Assembly (NCBI RefSeq): GCF_001704415.2
Contig: NC_030812.1
Span: forward strand, 53,978,093-54,042,092
Length of the DNA: 64,000 bases
Direction: 5' to 3'
DNA from: Capra hircus
Taxonomy: Eukaryota; Chordata; Mammalia; Artiodactyla; Bovidae
Shown here: in pieces, positions 33,416-45,408 of the stretch
Layout: every line of letters starts with the position of its first letter
Position numbering within the stretch: the stretch's first letter is position 1
Program-made: the position numbers and the translations under genes
The notes under the pieces: model-generated
Databases searched by the model: none
What the model saw: the letters and a program-made list of their open reading frames with translations, nothing else
Told to the model about the DNA's origin: nothing

Positions 33416-33714
33416 GGGCTTCCCTGATAGCTCAGTTAGTAAAGAATCCACCGGCAAAGCAGGAGACCCCAGTTCAATTCCTGGGTTGGGAAGATCCCTT
33501 GGAGAAGGGATAGGCCACCCACTGCAATATTCTTGGGCTTTCCTGGTGGCTCAGCTGGTAAAGAATCTGCCTGCAATGTGGGAGATCTGGGTTTGATCCC
33601 TGGGTTTGGAAGATCCCTTGGAGAAGGGAAAGGCTACCCACTCCAGTATTCTGGCCTGGAGAATTCCATGGACCATGGAGTTGCAAAGAGTCAGACATGA
33701 CTTTCACTTCACTA
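33416..33714 (+). mobile_element. Dimeric Bov-tA SINE
   Basis: A shortened first unit (33416 to about 33533) ends at CAATATTCTTGGGCT and runs straight into a full second unit with its own tRNA-like head. The same junction occurs at 34186-34479, so the dimer moved as one unit. Confidence 0.9.
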
Positions 33715-33832
33715 GAGAGGACTGAGTCCTGGGGGGAAGCTCAGAAAGAGGGGGAAGGACGAGCAAAGGAGGCTGGGATGAGAAGGTAGGAAGGAAAGCA
33801 GAAGTTTATGGGGCCCTAAAAACAAGGTGCCT
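33715..33832 (+). repeat. Ancient mammalian repeat, third segment
   Basis: GAGAGGACTGAGTCCTGGGG and GCAAAGGAGGCTGGGATGAG continue the old repeat of 30660-33140 between two SINEs. Confidence 0.45.
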
Positions 33833-33908
33833 GTGTGCTAGGTCACTTCAGTCCTGTCCAACTCTGTGCAATGCTATGGACTGCAGCCTTCCAGACTCCT
33901 TTGTCCAT
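33833..33908 (-). mobile_element. BOV-A SINE 3' fragment
   Basis: About 75 bp of the BOV-A 3' end in reverse orientation. Confidence 0.8.
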
Positions 33909-33924
33909 TAGTAATAAACCTTAT

Positions 33925-34130
33925 GGGGCTTACCTGGTGGCTCAGATGGTAAAGAATCTGCCTGCAATGTGGGAGACCCAGGTTCAATGCCTGGGTCAAG
34001 AAGGTCCCCTGGAAAAGGGAATGGCAACCCACTCCAGTATTCTTGCCTGGAGAATTCCATGGACACAAGAGTCTAGCAGGCTATAGTCCATAGGGTTGGA
34101 TATGACTGAACAGCTAACACTTTCACTTTC
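33925..34130 (+). mobile_element. Bov-tA SINE
   Basis: A complete plus-strand copy (GGCTCAGATGGTAAAGAATC head) ending in CACTTTCACTTTC. Confidence 0.93.
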
Positions 34131-34185
34131 AAAGACAGTGTATTGAGAATGAGGGAAATGTCAACAAATGCCAAATGCTAAGTGT

Positions 34186-34479
34186 AACTGAAAGCCACTC
34201 AATTGTGTCTGACTCTTTGCAACCCCATGGACTATACAGTCCATGGAATTCTCCAGGCCAGAATACTGGAGTGGGTAGCCTTTCCCTTCTCCAAGGGATC
34301 TTCCCAACCCAGGGATCGAACCCAGGTCTCCCACATTGCAGGTGAGTTCTTTACTAGCTGAGCCACCAGAGTAGCCCAAGAATACTGGAGTGGGTAGCCT
34401 ATCTCTTCTCCAGCAGATCTTCCTGACCCAGGAATCAAACCAGGGTCTTCTGATTCTTTACCAACTGAGCTATCAGGTC
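34186..34479 (-). mobile_element. Dimeric Bov-tA SINE, inverted partner
   Basis: Full unit plus shortened unit, the mirror image of 33416-33714. It shares the AGCCCAAGAATACTGGAG junction and the GGCTACCCACTCCAGTATTC variant. With its partner it forms roughly 290 bp inverted arms around a spacer of about 470 bp. Confidence 0.9.
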
Positions 34480-34739
34480 AAAATAAGAGAAAAACAGAAT
34501 CAACTTTTTGGCAACATTAAAGACTACATTAAAAGTTATGCTATGTAGATCTTTCATGTAAAAATGTTTAAATTCACTATAGTTTCACCTTGCCTGGATT
34601 AAAGGAGAAAGCAGATGGAACAGAATCCAAGCTTCTATGGAAGAACATGTGTTTATTTTGCTTAAAAAAAAATCTTTCTTGTGTCAGCCATGAGCTGAGT
34701 CAGAGTATTCATTCTTCCCCTGATAAGACTGCCCTCATG

Positions 34740-36826
34740 ATCACTGACCTAAATCAAATCCCTTACAATTATACAGTAGAAGTGACAAATAGATTCAAGA
34801 TATCAGATCTGATAGACAGAGTGCCTGAAGAAATGATGGACAAAGGTTCATGACATTGTACAGGAGGCAGTGATCAAGACCATCTTCAAGAAAAAGAAAT
34901 GGAAAAAGGCAAAATGGTTGTCTGAGGAGGACTTACAAATAGATGAGAAAAGAAGAGAAGTGAAAGGCAAAGGAGAAAAGGAAAGATATACCCATTTGAA
35001 TGCATAGTTCCGAAGAATAACAAAGAGCAATAAGAAAGCCTTCCTCAGGGATCAACGCAAAGAAATAGAGAAAACAATAGAATGGGAAAGACTAGAGATC
35101 TCTTCAAGAAAATTAGATACCAAGGGAACATTTCATGTAAAGATGGGCTCAATAAAGCATAGAAATTGTATAGACCTAACAGAAGCAGAAGATATTAAGA
35201 AGAGGTGGCAAGAATATACGGAAGAACTGTACAAAAAAGATCTTCATGACCCAGATAACCACGATGGTGTGATCACTCATCTAGAGCCAAACATCTTGGA
35301 ATGTGAAGTCAAGTGGGCCTTAGGAAGCATCACTATAAGCAAAGCTAGTGGAAGTGATGGAATTCCAGTTGACCTATTTAAAATCTTGAAAGATAATGCT
35401 GTGAAAGTGCTGCACTCAATATGCCAGCAAATTTGGAAAACTCCGCAGTGGCCACAGGACTGGAAAAGGTCAGTGTTCATTCCAATCCCAAAGAAAGGCA
35501 CTGCCAAAGAATGCTCAAACTACCGCACAATTGCACTCATCTCACACGCTAGCAAAGTAATGCTCAAAATTCTCCAAGCCAGGCTTCAACAGTACATGAA
35601 CCATGAACTTCCAGATGTTCTGGTTAGATTTAGAAAAGGCAGAGGGATCAGAGATCAAACTGCCAACATCTACTGGATCATCGAAAACGCAAGAGAGTTC
35701 CAGAAAAAAATATCTACTTCTGCTTTATTGACTATGCCAAAGCCTTTGACTGTATGTATCACAACACACTGTGGAAAATTCTGAAAGAGACGGGAATACC
35801 AGACCACCTGACCTGCCTCTTGAGAAATCTGTATGCAGGTCAACAAGCAACAGTTAGAACTGGATATGGAACAACAGACTGGCTCCAAGTTGGCAAAGGA
35901 GTACACCAAGGCTGTATATTGTCACTCGGCTTCTTTAACTTATATGCAGAGTACATCATGAGAAATGCTGGACTGGATGAAGCACAGTCTGAAATCAAGA
36001 TTGCCGGGAGAAATCTCAATAACCTCAGATATGCAGATGACACCACCCTTACAGCAGAAAGCAAAGAGGAACTAAAGAGCCTCTTGCTGAAAGTGAAAGA
36101 GGAGAGTGGAAAAGTTGGCCTAAAACTCACCATTCAGAAAACTAAGATGATGGCATCTGGTCCCATCATTTCATGGCAAATAAATGGTGAAACAGTAGAA
36201 ACAATGAGAGACTTTATTTTGGGGGGCTCCAAAACCACTGACGATGGTGACTGCAGCCATGAAATTAAAAGACACTTGCTCCTTGGAAGAAAAGTTATGA
36301 CCAACGTGGACAGCATATCAAGAAGCAGAGATATTACTTTGCTAACAAAGGTCCGTCTAGTCAAAGCTATATTTTTTCCAATAGTCACGCATGGATGTTG
36401 AGTTGGATGGAGAGTTGGACTGTAAAGAAAGCTGAGTGCCGAAGAATTTATGCCTTTGAAATATGGTGTTGGAGAAGAGTTTTGAAAGTCCCTTGGACTG
36501 CACGGAGATGCAACCAGTCCATCCTAAAGGAGATCAGTTCTCAATATTCATTGGAAGGACTGATGCTGAAGCTGAAATTCTAATCCTTTCACCACCTGAT
36601 GTGAAGAATTGACTCATTGGAAAAACCCTGATGCTGGGAAAGATTGAAGGTGGGAGGAGAACGGGATGACATAGGATGAGATGGTTGGATGACATCACCG
36701 ACTTAATGGAGCTTTGTTTAAGTAAGCTCCGGGAGTTGGTGATGGACAGGGAGGCCTGGCGTGCAGTGTCCACAGGGTTGCAAAGAGTCAGATATGACTG
36801 AGCTACTGAACTGAACTGAACTGATT
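34740..36826 (+). mobile_element. BovB LINE lacking the endonuclease
   Basis: It begins at the linker after the endonuclease (DLNQIPYNYTVEVTNRF-like, 34749) and continues through the whole RT to the (ACTGA)n tail at about 36826. Its roughly 2.1 kb make it the best preserved RT in the window. Confidence 0.95.
35143..36401 (+). pseudogene. BovB reverse transcriptase, one +2 frameshift
   Basis: Two long frames, 35143-35784 (213 codons) and 35754-36401 (215 codons), together cover the RT. The switch lies in an A-run near 35703-35712, where two extra bases separate the RT fingers from motif A. Intact features are QQIWKTPQWPQDWKRSVF (both Trp present), motif B (QGCILS, followed by LG where SP is usual) and YADD at 36030-36041. 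The C-terminal part is broken after 36401. It is upstream-truncated, so it was dead on arrival as a full element. Confidence 0.9.
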
Positions 36827-37647
36827 ACTGAGTGTTGGCAGGACTCCGCCTTTTGTATAACTGAAGCAACCTCAGACACGTATAAGCTGGAAGTAGGTGC
36901 TGCCTTGGGGTCTGTCTCTGACCATGGGCAGGCTTGGGGTGGGAGTACTCTGGAGTCATCCTGGCAGCGCAGCTAGAGCAGCAGTCAGTTTTCAATCAGC
37001 TGCCTCTGCACCATGACTGGGAGCAAACAAGTCTGCATATGCAATTGTTGAGGGCAGAATCTGTTTCTTACTGCCCTCCGGTAAGACTCATTGGTTTTCA
37101 AATCATCCAAGGAGACTCATCTTCCTGGTGCCAGACCCCAGGTGCCAGAATCAAATCCCTTATTCCGAAGGGAGGACCCCCTACCTGTGATATACCCCTT
37201 CACTTCTGGGTCACCCACTAGAGATGTGGTTTCTGAACAGATCACTTCTTCTCCCCTCCCACTAGGCTCTGCGTGGTTCTTCCTTTATTGCCCTGGTTCG
37301 AGAAGAGACATTTTGCTAGTCTTCTGGTGGTTCTCAATGAGAAATGCCCTACCTGTAGCTGTAGTTTGCATGTGTTCATAGTGGGGAGGTGAGCCCAGGG
37401 TCTTCCTGTTCCATCATCTTGATCCCCCTCCTTTATTTCTTGATATAGACATGAGCTGTGACCTTATATCAGAGATATAAGTATCAAAATTTCCACCAAG
37501 AGAATCTTTAAATATTGAAACTTACTATCTATTTGTGACACTCTGGAACTCTCTCTTCATTGATAGTTGGCATGGCTAACAAGAATGAAATATTTTTTAA
37601 ATGTTGCTACTAAGATCCATACATATCTAAAAATATTGTGACAACAT
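36827..37647. other. No gene; unassigned sequence
   Basis: Two overlapping plus-strand frames (36934-37221, 37091-37381) have no family signal. The GTGAGCCCAGGGTCTTCC ... CCATCATCTTGATCCCC text near 37390-37430 is reminiscent of L1 5' regions, but I cannot place it. Confidence 0.4.
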
Positions 37648-37920
37648 GCTGCTGCTGCTAAGTCACTTCAGTCATGTCTGACGCTGTGCGACCCCATAGA
37701 CAGCAGCCCATCAGGCTATTCTGTCCCTGGGATTCTCCAGGCAAGAACACTGGAGTGGGTTGCCATTTCCTTCTCCAATGCATGAAAGTGAAAAGTGAAA
37801 GTGAAGTCGCTCAGTCGTGTCTGACTCTTAGCGACCCCACGGACTGCAGCCCACCAGGCTCCTCGATCCATGAGAGTTTCCAGGCAAGAGTACTGGAGTG
37901 GGTCACCAGTGCCTTCTCCG
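37648..37920 (-). mobile_element. BOV-A2 dimeric SINE
   Basis: A complete dimer with CTG-repeat start and the linker ATGCATGAAAGTGAAAAGTG. An imperfect ATAGTAAAGA duplication follows at 37921-37940. Confidence 0.94.
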
Positions 37921-37940
37921 ATAGTAAAGAATAGTAAAGA

Positions 37941-38864
37941 ATAATTATTGCATTGATATTAGTGATATACAGTGTGAGTGGCCTTTGATTCTTCAGGGTT
38001 TTATTTTTCAAAAATAGATCACAATGTAGTATTCAGAAAATTACCCTGTAGACAATAACTTGAGCATGACTTTCATTTGAGGTCTATTTATTTGAATTTT
38101 AGTGGTCATTTAAATTAAAAAAAAATGAAAACACACGGAAAACTGAAGTCTCATGAATTTTTAAGGTGAAATGGAGATCTCAAAGACTTTTTCTTTCTGG
38201 CCTTGACTGCTTTGAGCTATTATTTACAGCTGGACAAACTCTGTTTAAAAGCTGAGGTGACACAAACCCCATAATAACAAGTTATCCACAAATGTATGAT
38301 AATTTGAGCATGACGTGTTTCTGAATACTCTCTCCAGACTGTTGCATTTTCTTTTCTGGAAATCTCTGTTTGATACTTAGAAACAGCAACTGTGAAAGAG
38401 CACTGATGAATTTCATTACATCCGTGATTTCTGTATGCATGAGTCACGCATGATTCCAGCATCCCCTGTCTTAAAGAGTACTCCGCAGAGTACAGATGCC
38501 TGCAAGCTCCATGTTGCTGTTATTTGTCATGTCAGTTCCTTGAGAGACATGACTAATAGTTTGATGTCCACCGTGATGACTAAAATGCATGTAGCAATGC
38601 CAAATCATATTTGAGAAGTAAATTCATGACTTGATGCCAAACTCAGCACAAAGATGAGATTGCAAGAAGTTATGTATTAACTGTTATTGCTCATAGCTGT
38701 TTTCTCATTGGTACTACTAAACATGTCATTGACAGAATAAACACTGTATCCTAGGGAAGTGGAGCTACATCTTGTCCAACTACATCGTGTCCTCTGGGCC
38801 CCCACAAACAAACCCATACTTTGGAATTTATATCTACATCAGTCAATCCGTTATACTTTCTTGA
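37941..38864. other. No gene or named repeat recognised
   Basis: AT-rich unique-looking sequence. A minus-strand 80-codon frame (38220-38462) has no family signal. Confidence 0.4.
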
Positions 38865-39110
38865 ATGTATTGGAAGCATATGGTTGAGTGACTCAGAATC
38901 AAGACTTGGTATTGAAACAGATCAAGCCATTTCCAACTGTACATTCTTGAGAAGTCCCTCAATCTCTCTAGGACTCAGTTTCCTGAAATGCAAAATGAGG
39001 AATAATATTAATAACATATACCTCACTAGGTACTTGTAAAAATTAAATGAGTTCATATATGGAAAGTGCTAAACACTGTGGCCAGTAAGTCTAAGTGCAT
39101 AATAGATGTG
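38865..39110 (+). mobile_element. MIR SINE
   Basis: TCTCTCTAGGACTCAGTTTC, TGAAATGCAAAATGAGGAAT and AATTAAATGAGTTCATATAT follow the MIR core and tail. Confidence 0.8.
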
Positions 39111-39129
39111 ATTATTACCCAGTAGCATG

Positions 39130-39337
39130 GGCTTCTCAGGTGGCACTACTGGTGAAGAACCCACCTGAATTATGCAGGAGACATAATAGACGTGTGTTGG
39201 ATCCATGGGTGGGGAAGATCCCCTGGAGGAGGGCATGACAACCTACTCCAGTATTCTTGCCTGGGGAATCCCACGGACAGAGGAGCGTGGCAGGCCATAG
39301 TTCATGGGGTTGCAGAGTCAGACATGACTGCAGTGAC
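39130..39337 (+). mobile_element. Bov-tA SINE with 8 bp target duplication
   Basis: A diverged plus-strand copy flanked by GTAGCATG at 39122-39129 and 39338-39345. It sits at the end of the MIR. Confidence 0.9.
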
Positions 39338-39345
39338 GTAGCATG

Positions 39346-39900
39346 CACACTCTATAGCACAGCAACATTCTGCAGTGAATGCAAGGAACCACACTTGGGC
39401 TCTGCCTCCAACACATTGCCTTCTAGTTTGAATGAGTAAGATACACACATAAGCAAACAAAATCCAAAAATGAAATGAGGAAGTGCTATCGCACAGCATA
39501 GGGAATGGTTATTATCTAATTTCAGAGAGAAGAAAAATCAAAGGAAATAGAAGTCAGAATAGGAATCACAGAGAAGGCAGAATGTGAATTGGGCCATAAA
39601 CAATGAGCAGGATTCCAATAGACTGAGTTAGAATTGTGGGTCGAGGGAAAGGGACTAAAAAAAAGTGAGCTTTGTGAGCAAGGACATAGGAGCTGTGAGC
39701 ACAGCATGTGTAGTGGTGGGCTGAACAGAAAAAGGGCTATTTTTGGAAGCAGACAGATCTGTTCATCTACAAGGGGATTCTAAAGAGAAGAGAACAACAA
39801 ATGTCCGTATTTACTATGAAATTAAACCGTTGTTATAGCATAATGGGGTAGACAAAGGAAGAAAAAAATTAGGTTGAAGAAAACTGAGTCTGTATCAATC
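39346..39900. other. No gene; possible ancient repeat
   Basis: A purine-rich stretch (39520-39720) reads like part of an old interspersed repeat (GGGCCATAAACAATGAGCAG), unplaced. Confidence 0.35.
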
Positions 39901-40030
39901 AATTCAGTTCAGTCGTTCAGTTTTGTCTGACTCTTTGCGACTACATGGTCTGTAGCACACCAGGTTTCCCTGTCCATCACCAACTCCTGGAGCTTGTTCC
40001 AGCTCATGTCCATCGAGTCGGTAATGCCAT
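39901..40030 (-). mobile_element. BovB LINE 3' fragment
   Basis: About 130 bp from the tail complement (TTCAGTTCAGTCGTTCAG) to GTCGGTAATGCCAT. Confidence 0.85.
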
Positions 40031-40064
40031 GTATATCAGGAGTCTGTATATCATGTATTAATAC

Positions 40065-40275
40065 TGTGTTGTGCTTAGTTGCTCAGTCATGTCTGACTCT
40101 TTGCCATCCCATGGACTGTAGCTCACCAGGCTCCTCTATCCATGAGGATTCTCCAGGCAAGAATATTTGAGTGGGTTGCATGCCCTGCTCAAGGGAATCT
40201 TCCCAACCCAGGGATCAAACTGGGGTCTCCCGCATTACAGGCAGATTCTTTATCATCTGAGCCACCAGGGAAGTC
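40065..40275 (-). mobile_element. Bov-tA SINE
   Basis: A minus-strand copy. Flanks CATGTATTAATAC (40052-40064) and CATGTTAATAC (40276-40286) are a duplication differing by a 2 bp gap. Confidence 0.9.
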
Positions 40276-40286
40276 CATGTTAATAC

Positions 40287-40868
40287 CACTAACATCAAAA
40301 TAAGGCACTGTGACCAGTTGTGACGCCAACTTGTCTGAGTACTCAGCAACACCTACAGAGAGCTTTGAGACTGGGATGACCCTTTACCATTGTCCCCAGT
40401 TGGGTAATGGGACTGAGCCCTTATATCCTGTATGAATCTATCCTTGGAGCTGGGTCCCTATAGGAATGCAGTGGGACTGATAAGGAAGCTCTCTGAACAG
40501 AGGTTATCCCTGAGCTGACGGAGGAATAAGGCCTCCATTCCCAAAAGAGTATCCAGACAGCACAGCATAGCGCCCACCCGAGTCATCAGTACCTTTAAAG
40601 GAGTCAAATACAGAATAGTGGTATGGTGACTTATGATCTAATCTAATTATTTCACTCCCATTTTCCCTGCTCTCCCTTTAGGACTCTTCTCTGTACAGGG
40701 TTGAAATGGGGGGGGGGGGAGAAACGAGATGGGCAAGAGAATTGGAGTAAAACAAATGATACCTCTACCAAAATTTCTTGAAAATATCAAGTGTGTTTAC
40801 AATTCATGGACAGTAAAATCTTTAAAAATCTTTTTTCCCCATTTCTTCCCTTCTTAGTATCTCTTATA
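40287..40868. other. No gene; contains a 12 bp poly-G
   Basis: Unassigned sequence. A run of G at 40708-40719 is unusual in this AT-rich setting. Confidence 0.4.
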
Positions 40869-41092
40869 GACTTCCCCAATGGCTCAGTGGGTGAAAAAAT
40901 CCACCTGCAATGTAGGAGATCCACGTGACATGGGTTCAATCCTTGGGATGGAAAGATCCCCTGGAGAAGAAAATGGAAGCCCATTCCAGTATTCTTGCCT
41001 GGAAAATCCCATGGACAGAGTCTGATGGACTATAGTCCATGGGGTCATAAGAGTCGGACACGATTGAGCAACTAAGCATACAAACACATAGC
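40869..41092 (+). mobile_element. Bov-tA SINE with target duplication
   Basis: A plus-strand copy with flanks ATCTCTTATA (40859-40868) and ATCTCATATA (41093-41102). Confidence 0.92.
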
Positions 41093-41102
41093 ATCTCATA
41101 TA

Positions 41103-41866
41103 AACATCACCTGCCCCCAGTTATCTCCCCTGACTCCTATATGAATATCAGCCACCCTGATCCCCTCCCCTGACTACTATTATCAATTCAAACCCAGCCC
41201 TGCTACTGTGGTTTCCCTCTTTGCAAATCTGTTCCAGGCTCACCCAGTGAAACTCTCTTTGCTGTCAGTGAACATCATCTCTGCCAGTTTATGTTCCTCT
41301 CTGATCTCCTTCCCACCACTACTCCAATTTTTTACAGCCAGGGTCCAAGAGCACATGTAACAGACACAACCTCACGCTGAAGGTTAGTTCATTATTTCCT
41401 CTCTACTTCCTATTATGCTCCTAACACTCTATCTATTACTGTAATGGCCCTATAATCCCTTTGTAGAATTGCTCTCAATAGATGCTAAATGAATGTATCA
41501 GACACCTCGCAGCCTGCAGTCTACTCCAGCAATTTCAGTGGCAGTCAGTTCTGCCTGGGTATAACCTAACAGCAGCCCATTTCTGCTGTATCCTGTGCCA
41601 CTTGTCATCAGCCTCTCGCCTTCTCTAACACTGTGAACTGGGACACCTACGAATATGTCTCCCATTCATTCATGAATAATAGGTGAAACAAGAGAATTAA
41701 AACTCCAAGGGGTCACCCAGGACAAAAGACAGATGGAAGCTGGTAAATAAATACTCTTTCTCCAGTGGACAGTTCTGAGGCACACCCTAAATGGGTCATC
41801 AGAAAGTTGTGGAATTGAATTCCAGTTACCAGCAGTGGTGAGCCATTTGAGGGCACAATCATGGAC
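41103..41866. other. No gene or named repeat recognised
   Basis: C-rich, unique-looking sequence without open frames of note. Confidence 0.4.
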
Positions 41867-43571
41867 TGCCAGGGTCCAGCCCCGGTGGATCCAGGGTCAT
41901 TCGAAGGGGAGATGGAGTAGGCGTCCTAGGAAAAAACTTGTTTAATTACAGATATATAGAGAGATTAGAAACGGATAGTGTAGTAGGAAAATTAGTGGCG
42001 AAAAGGAGGCTGAATAACTTGGTTTACGTGGAATACCAATCACCACCTACGTAGGCCACAGGCGTCTTTCTGTTCTCCCGAAGGAGAGGAGGCACTGAGG
42101 CCTCCCCGGTCTGATCTTAGAAGCCCAGGCAAAGTTAGTAGGCTTGGTGAATACCCACGTGCCAGATGGGAATTCAGCCAGAACGGAAGAAAATGACACG
42201 GGGGAATCAGTCTTTCCAGAAACTGATCCGATTTCTTTATTTTTTAGGTTTGTTTATATAACTTTTGTTATACATAAGGATGAATACAGAGTCATGCAGA
42301 GGTCAGCAGACCTGACCCTGTCACAATCAGGTGCTTCATATAAAATTATACAAAGGTCTTATGGGTTTTACATCAGCTTCTGGCCATGAGGCCTGCTGAC
42401 ATTTTATGATCCTTTCTTTCTGATAACCAAAAAACTTATTTTTTCCAAGGGTGTTTTTTCTTAAACCAGGCGCCACCCTCTGAAGGTAGCAGATAATGTT
42501 GCATTCCTATAGGTTGAGGGTGTAGCAGGTTACAATCAAGAAAGGAACTTACTTAGCCTAAGGTTTAACATGATTAATCTTAAAGGTTAATACTTATTTT
42601 TCCTATATGCTAGTTGTATTCATTATAAGGGCAGGGAATATGGAGATTTAGCAGCAAATATTGCCTCAACAAATGAAAACCCTTCACCAATGTTCCCCTT
42701 AAGATCTATTTAGTCTTAAGATAGTGATAAAGTTACATTTTTGCATAGCAAGAATGCAGTGATTTATAACAGAGTACAGTGATCTATAACAAAAGAGAAA
42801 ATTCATTAACTCAAAAAGTCTAGTGTTGCTAACATCAAAAACTATTATATTTCCTTTTCTATATTCCAAATACATTGATTAATATATTCCCAGGTGCCTA
42901 AGGATATGGAGGCCTGGCAGCAATCATTGACTCAACAATGAGAAAAGCCCTATGCTAATTAAAACTTTTAAAATACTCCAAACTCTCTGTGCTATTTATG
43001 GTTGATAGGTTGTCACACAAGCTAGTCTATCAGCAGAGAGGTTTGACCTGAGACACCCTTGTCACACCCAGGGCAGGGAATTAGCAGTAATTATTGGCAC
43101 AAAAAATGAAAAACCCTTCACCAATATAATTCCTAATTAACCCACTATACTATACTAATAATTTTCTAACTTCTCAAAAGAGTCTGTATTTAGAAAGTTT
43201 TAAAGCATCCCTTGCCTCTCATGGTTGGGAGGCTGTAAACAATCACATGTGGCCGGACGAACCCGCTCAGGCAGGCTAGAGAACCTTGAGAGGAGTTTGT
43301 AAGTTGAAACACTCTTGTCACACCCAGGAATTTTTATTAACTTGGAGCTGCATGTTTACTCCTTCTCCGAGAGAACCAGTGGGGAACAGCCCCCCATAAA
43401 GTCAGAGGTGTAGGCAAGAGCATGAAACAGTGAAGTAGATAGACTCTGGTTTGGGGGGTAGATGCTCAGGAACAAGGGGTTTCCTGAGGCTTGATCACGC
43501 CTTTGTGTATGCCAAGCCTCCTTCCTCATGACCTTTGCCATGGGCGGAGTTCCTCACGCTGGCTCCCGGCA
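41867..43571 (-). mobile_element. Second solo ERV LTR of the same family
   Basis: A 1705 bp element starting TGCCAGG and ending CCCGGCA, with long tracts nearly identical to the LTR at 13656-15244 and in the same orientation. Flanks ATGGAC (41861-41866) and ATGGGC (43572-43577) fit a 6 bp target duplication with one change. It keeps about 110 bp (near 42035-42150) absent from the first LTR, which in turn has a short block near 14665-14700 missing here. No internal proviral sequence adjoins either end. Confidence 0.88.
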
Positions 43572-43577
43572 ATGGGC

Positions 43578-45408
43578 TGGCTTTGCCTCTGTCCCTGGTC
43601 TCCCTGTTCCATTCCTTGGGATGACTTCCTCCCTCCAAATCTTTCGTACATAGATTCTTGTCTCAGGCTCCGTTTTCTGGAGGAAACTCAGAAGAAGAGA
43701 CAAAGGCAATGAGTGAATAAATGGGTGAATGAATGAAAGTTGAATAAGTATGGGAGAGAACCCTATGGTGGTATAGTCTCCCTGTACAACTGAGGAAACT
43801 GTAAGAATTGTCTTATTACTTAGGATGCAGAAATGGTGTCATTGTTCTATTGTCCTATCAAACATTTTAAACACTTTAAATATAAGGAAAATGAATGTTT
43901 CCATCTAGACTGCTTAGTATTTCTAGACATCATGAATGCATCTGTCAAATTCTGCCTAATGTATGGGTGTGTTTGTGGTACATGTATACTTGTGTAGGCA
44001 AGAAGGAAAAGGGTTAGATGTGCCTTATAGAGCTTTTGCAAACATTGATGATTAGAAGCACAAATTAAATCACTGTCCATCCCTTTACAGAAAGAAACGG
44101 TAAATCAGAACAGCCTGGGACAATATAAATTAACTCTTGGAATTTTGATAAACTACCACCTGCTTTTGCACATTTACATAGGAAGCAAACTTTCATTTGA
44201 TTAGAAAAAATTATCAAAAATTTTGCAGGCTTGTTTCAAAATGCTCCTTTCAAATCACTCATTGAGACAGAATCAATTTTCTTATGCTTTTGAAATTGGT
44301 GATGGGTGAACTTGCACATGCCATTTCAGCTAGGATTAAGCATCTTATTTCAATGAGATCTGATATTAATTTCCAGGTGTACCCAACCTCCCCTCTTCTC
44401 ACTCCATGCAAACTATTTCATCTCCCACATTTACCAACCCTGCTATCTGGGTATGCATTTTAGTTCACTGAATCAAAAAGATTAAAACTATTTCTAAAAT
44501 CACACTATAAAATCAGCTATTAAGACAATCCTCTATTGAAATGTCTATTGAATTTTAGAGATAAGAATGGAACTATGAATTCCTGTGCGTGCTGATTGGG
44601 AGGGGCAATGTTCTACCTGCCTTCTGGTTAATCCCCAAATATTTGACAATTGCTATATGTGAATCATTGTATTAGATCTGTCACAATTACAAAGACCTAC
44701 AGTAATCCTTCTCCCATGGTGAATTCCTCTCATACAAAAGGTAATGCCCTGAGATTTAATGAGTCATCCCTGCTGCTTCTCACTGGGGCTACATGGGGCT
44801 TCTGTCTTTGTTCTGAATTAGTGGGAAATGGAGAAAGTTATCTCCCTTTGTCTCTTCTGTTTCTCTCTTTTTGCTTTCTTTTTCTTCTCTCTCCCTCCAT
44901 CCTTTTGCTCTTGAAAAGTCTTAAGAGACAGACCTAAGAGTTTCAGCAAGATTTGTGTTGCCTGAGAACTCCCCTGATTGAGAAACTGTTAGCTCCATAG
45001 ATTCTGACAGATCAGGGCTAAAGGAAAGCTTTGAGTCAGCTTCCTGACTAGAGGGCTAGAGCAGCCACATCTGTCAGAGCAGGGATGAGAGGCTGGGAGC
45101 AGGCTCTGGGTGGGGCAGTTGTAAGGACAAGCCTTAATAGAAGAGGAGACTTGCTCCCAGGAGGACGCATCACCAGTGACACAGACCAGCATAGGAGCAG
45201 AAATCAGAAATACTCCCATATCCCTGTGCTTAATGGATCCGCTCCTAGGATGTCTCCCAGAATCTAAGAGCTATTACATCTGATGCAACACTATCTCAAC
45301 TTTCATCAAAGGGGATGTGGAAGAGCTGTACAAGACTTTGTCCTCTAATAGTAACGTTGATAGAAGTCAGTGGAAGAAATGGAATAACTCATATTTGATG
45401 TGTTTTAT
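43578..45408. other. No gene or named repeat recognised
   Basis: About 1.8 kb. A short TGAA-rich stretch lies at 43710-43745. The remainder is unassigned. Confidence 0.4.

Noticed and set aside
13656..43571. The two LTRs as the ends of one provirus
   Set aside because: Each LTR has its own 6 bp target repeat, and the sequence between them is unrelated unique DNA and LINE/SINE copies without gag, pol or env.
45000..45280. Richer segment with a 60-76 codon frame on each strand
   Set aside because: Short frames on both strands with no domain, splice or repeat signal. Not enough for a feature.
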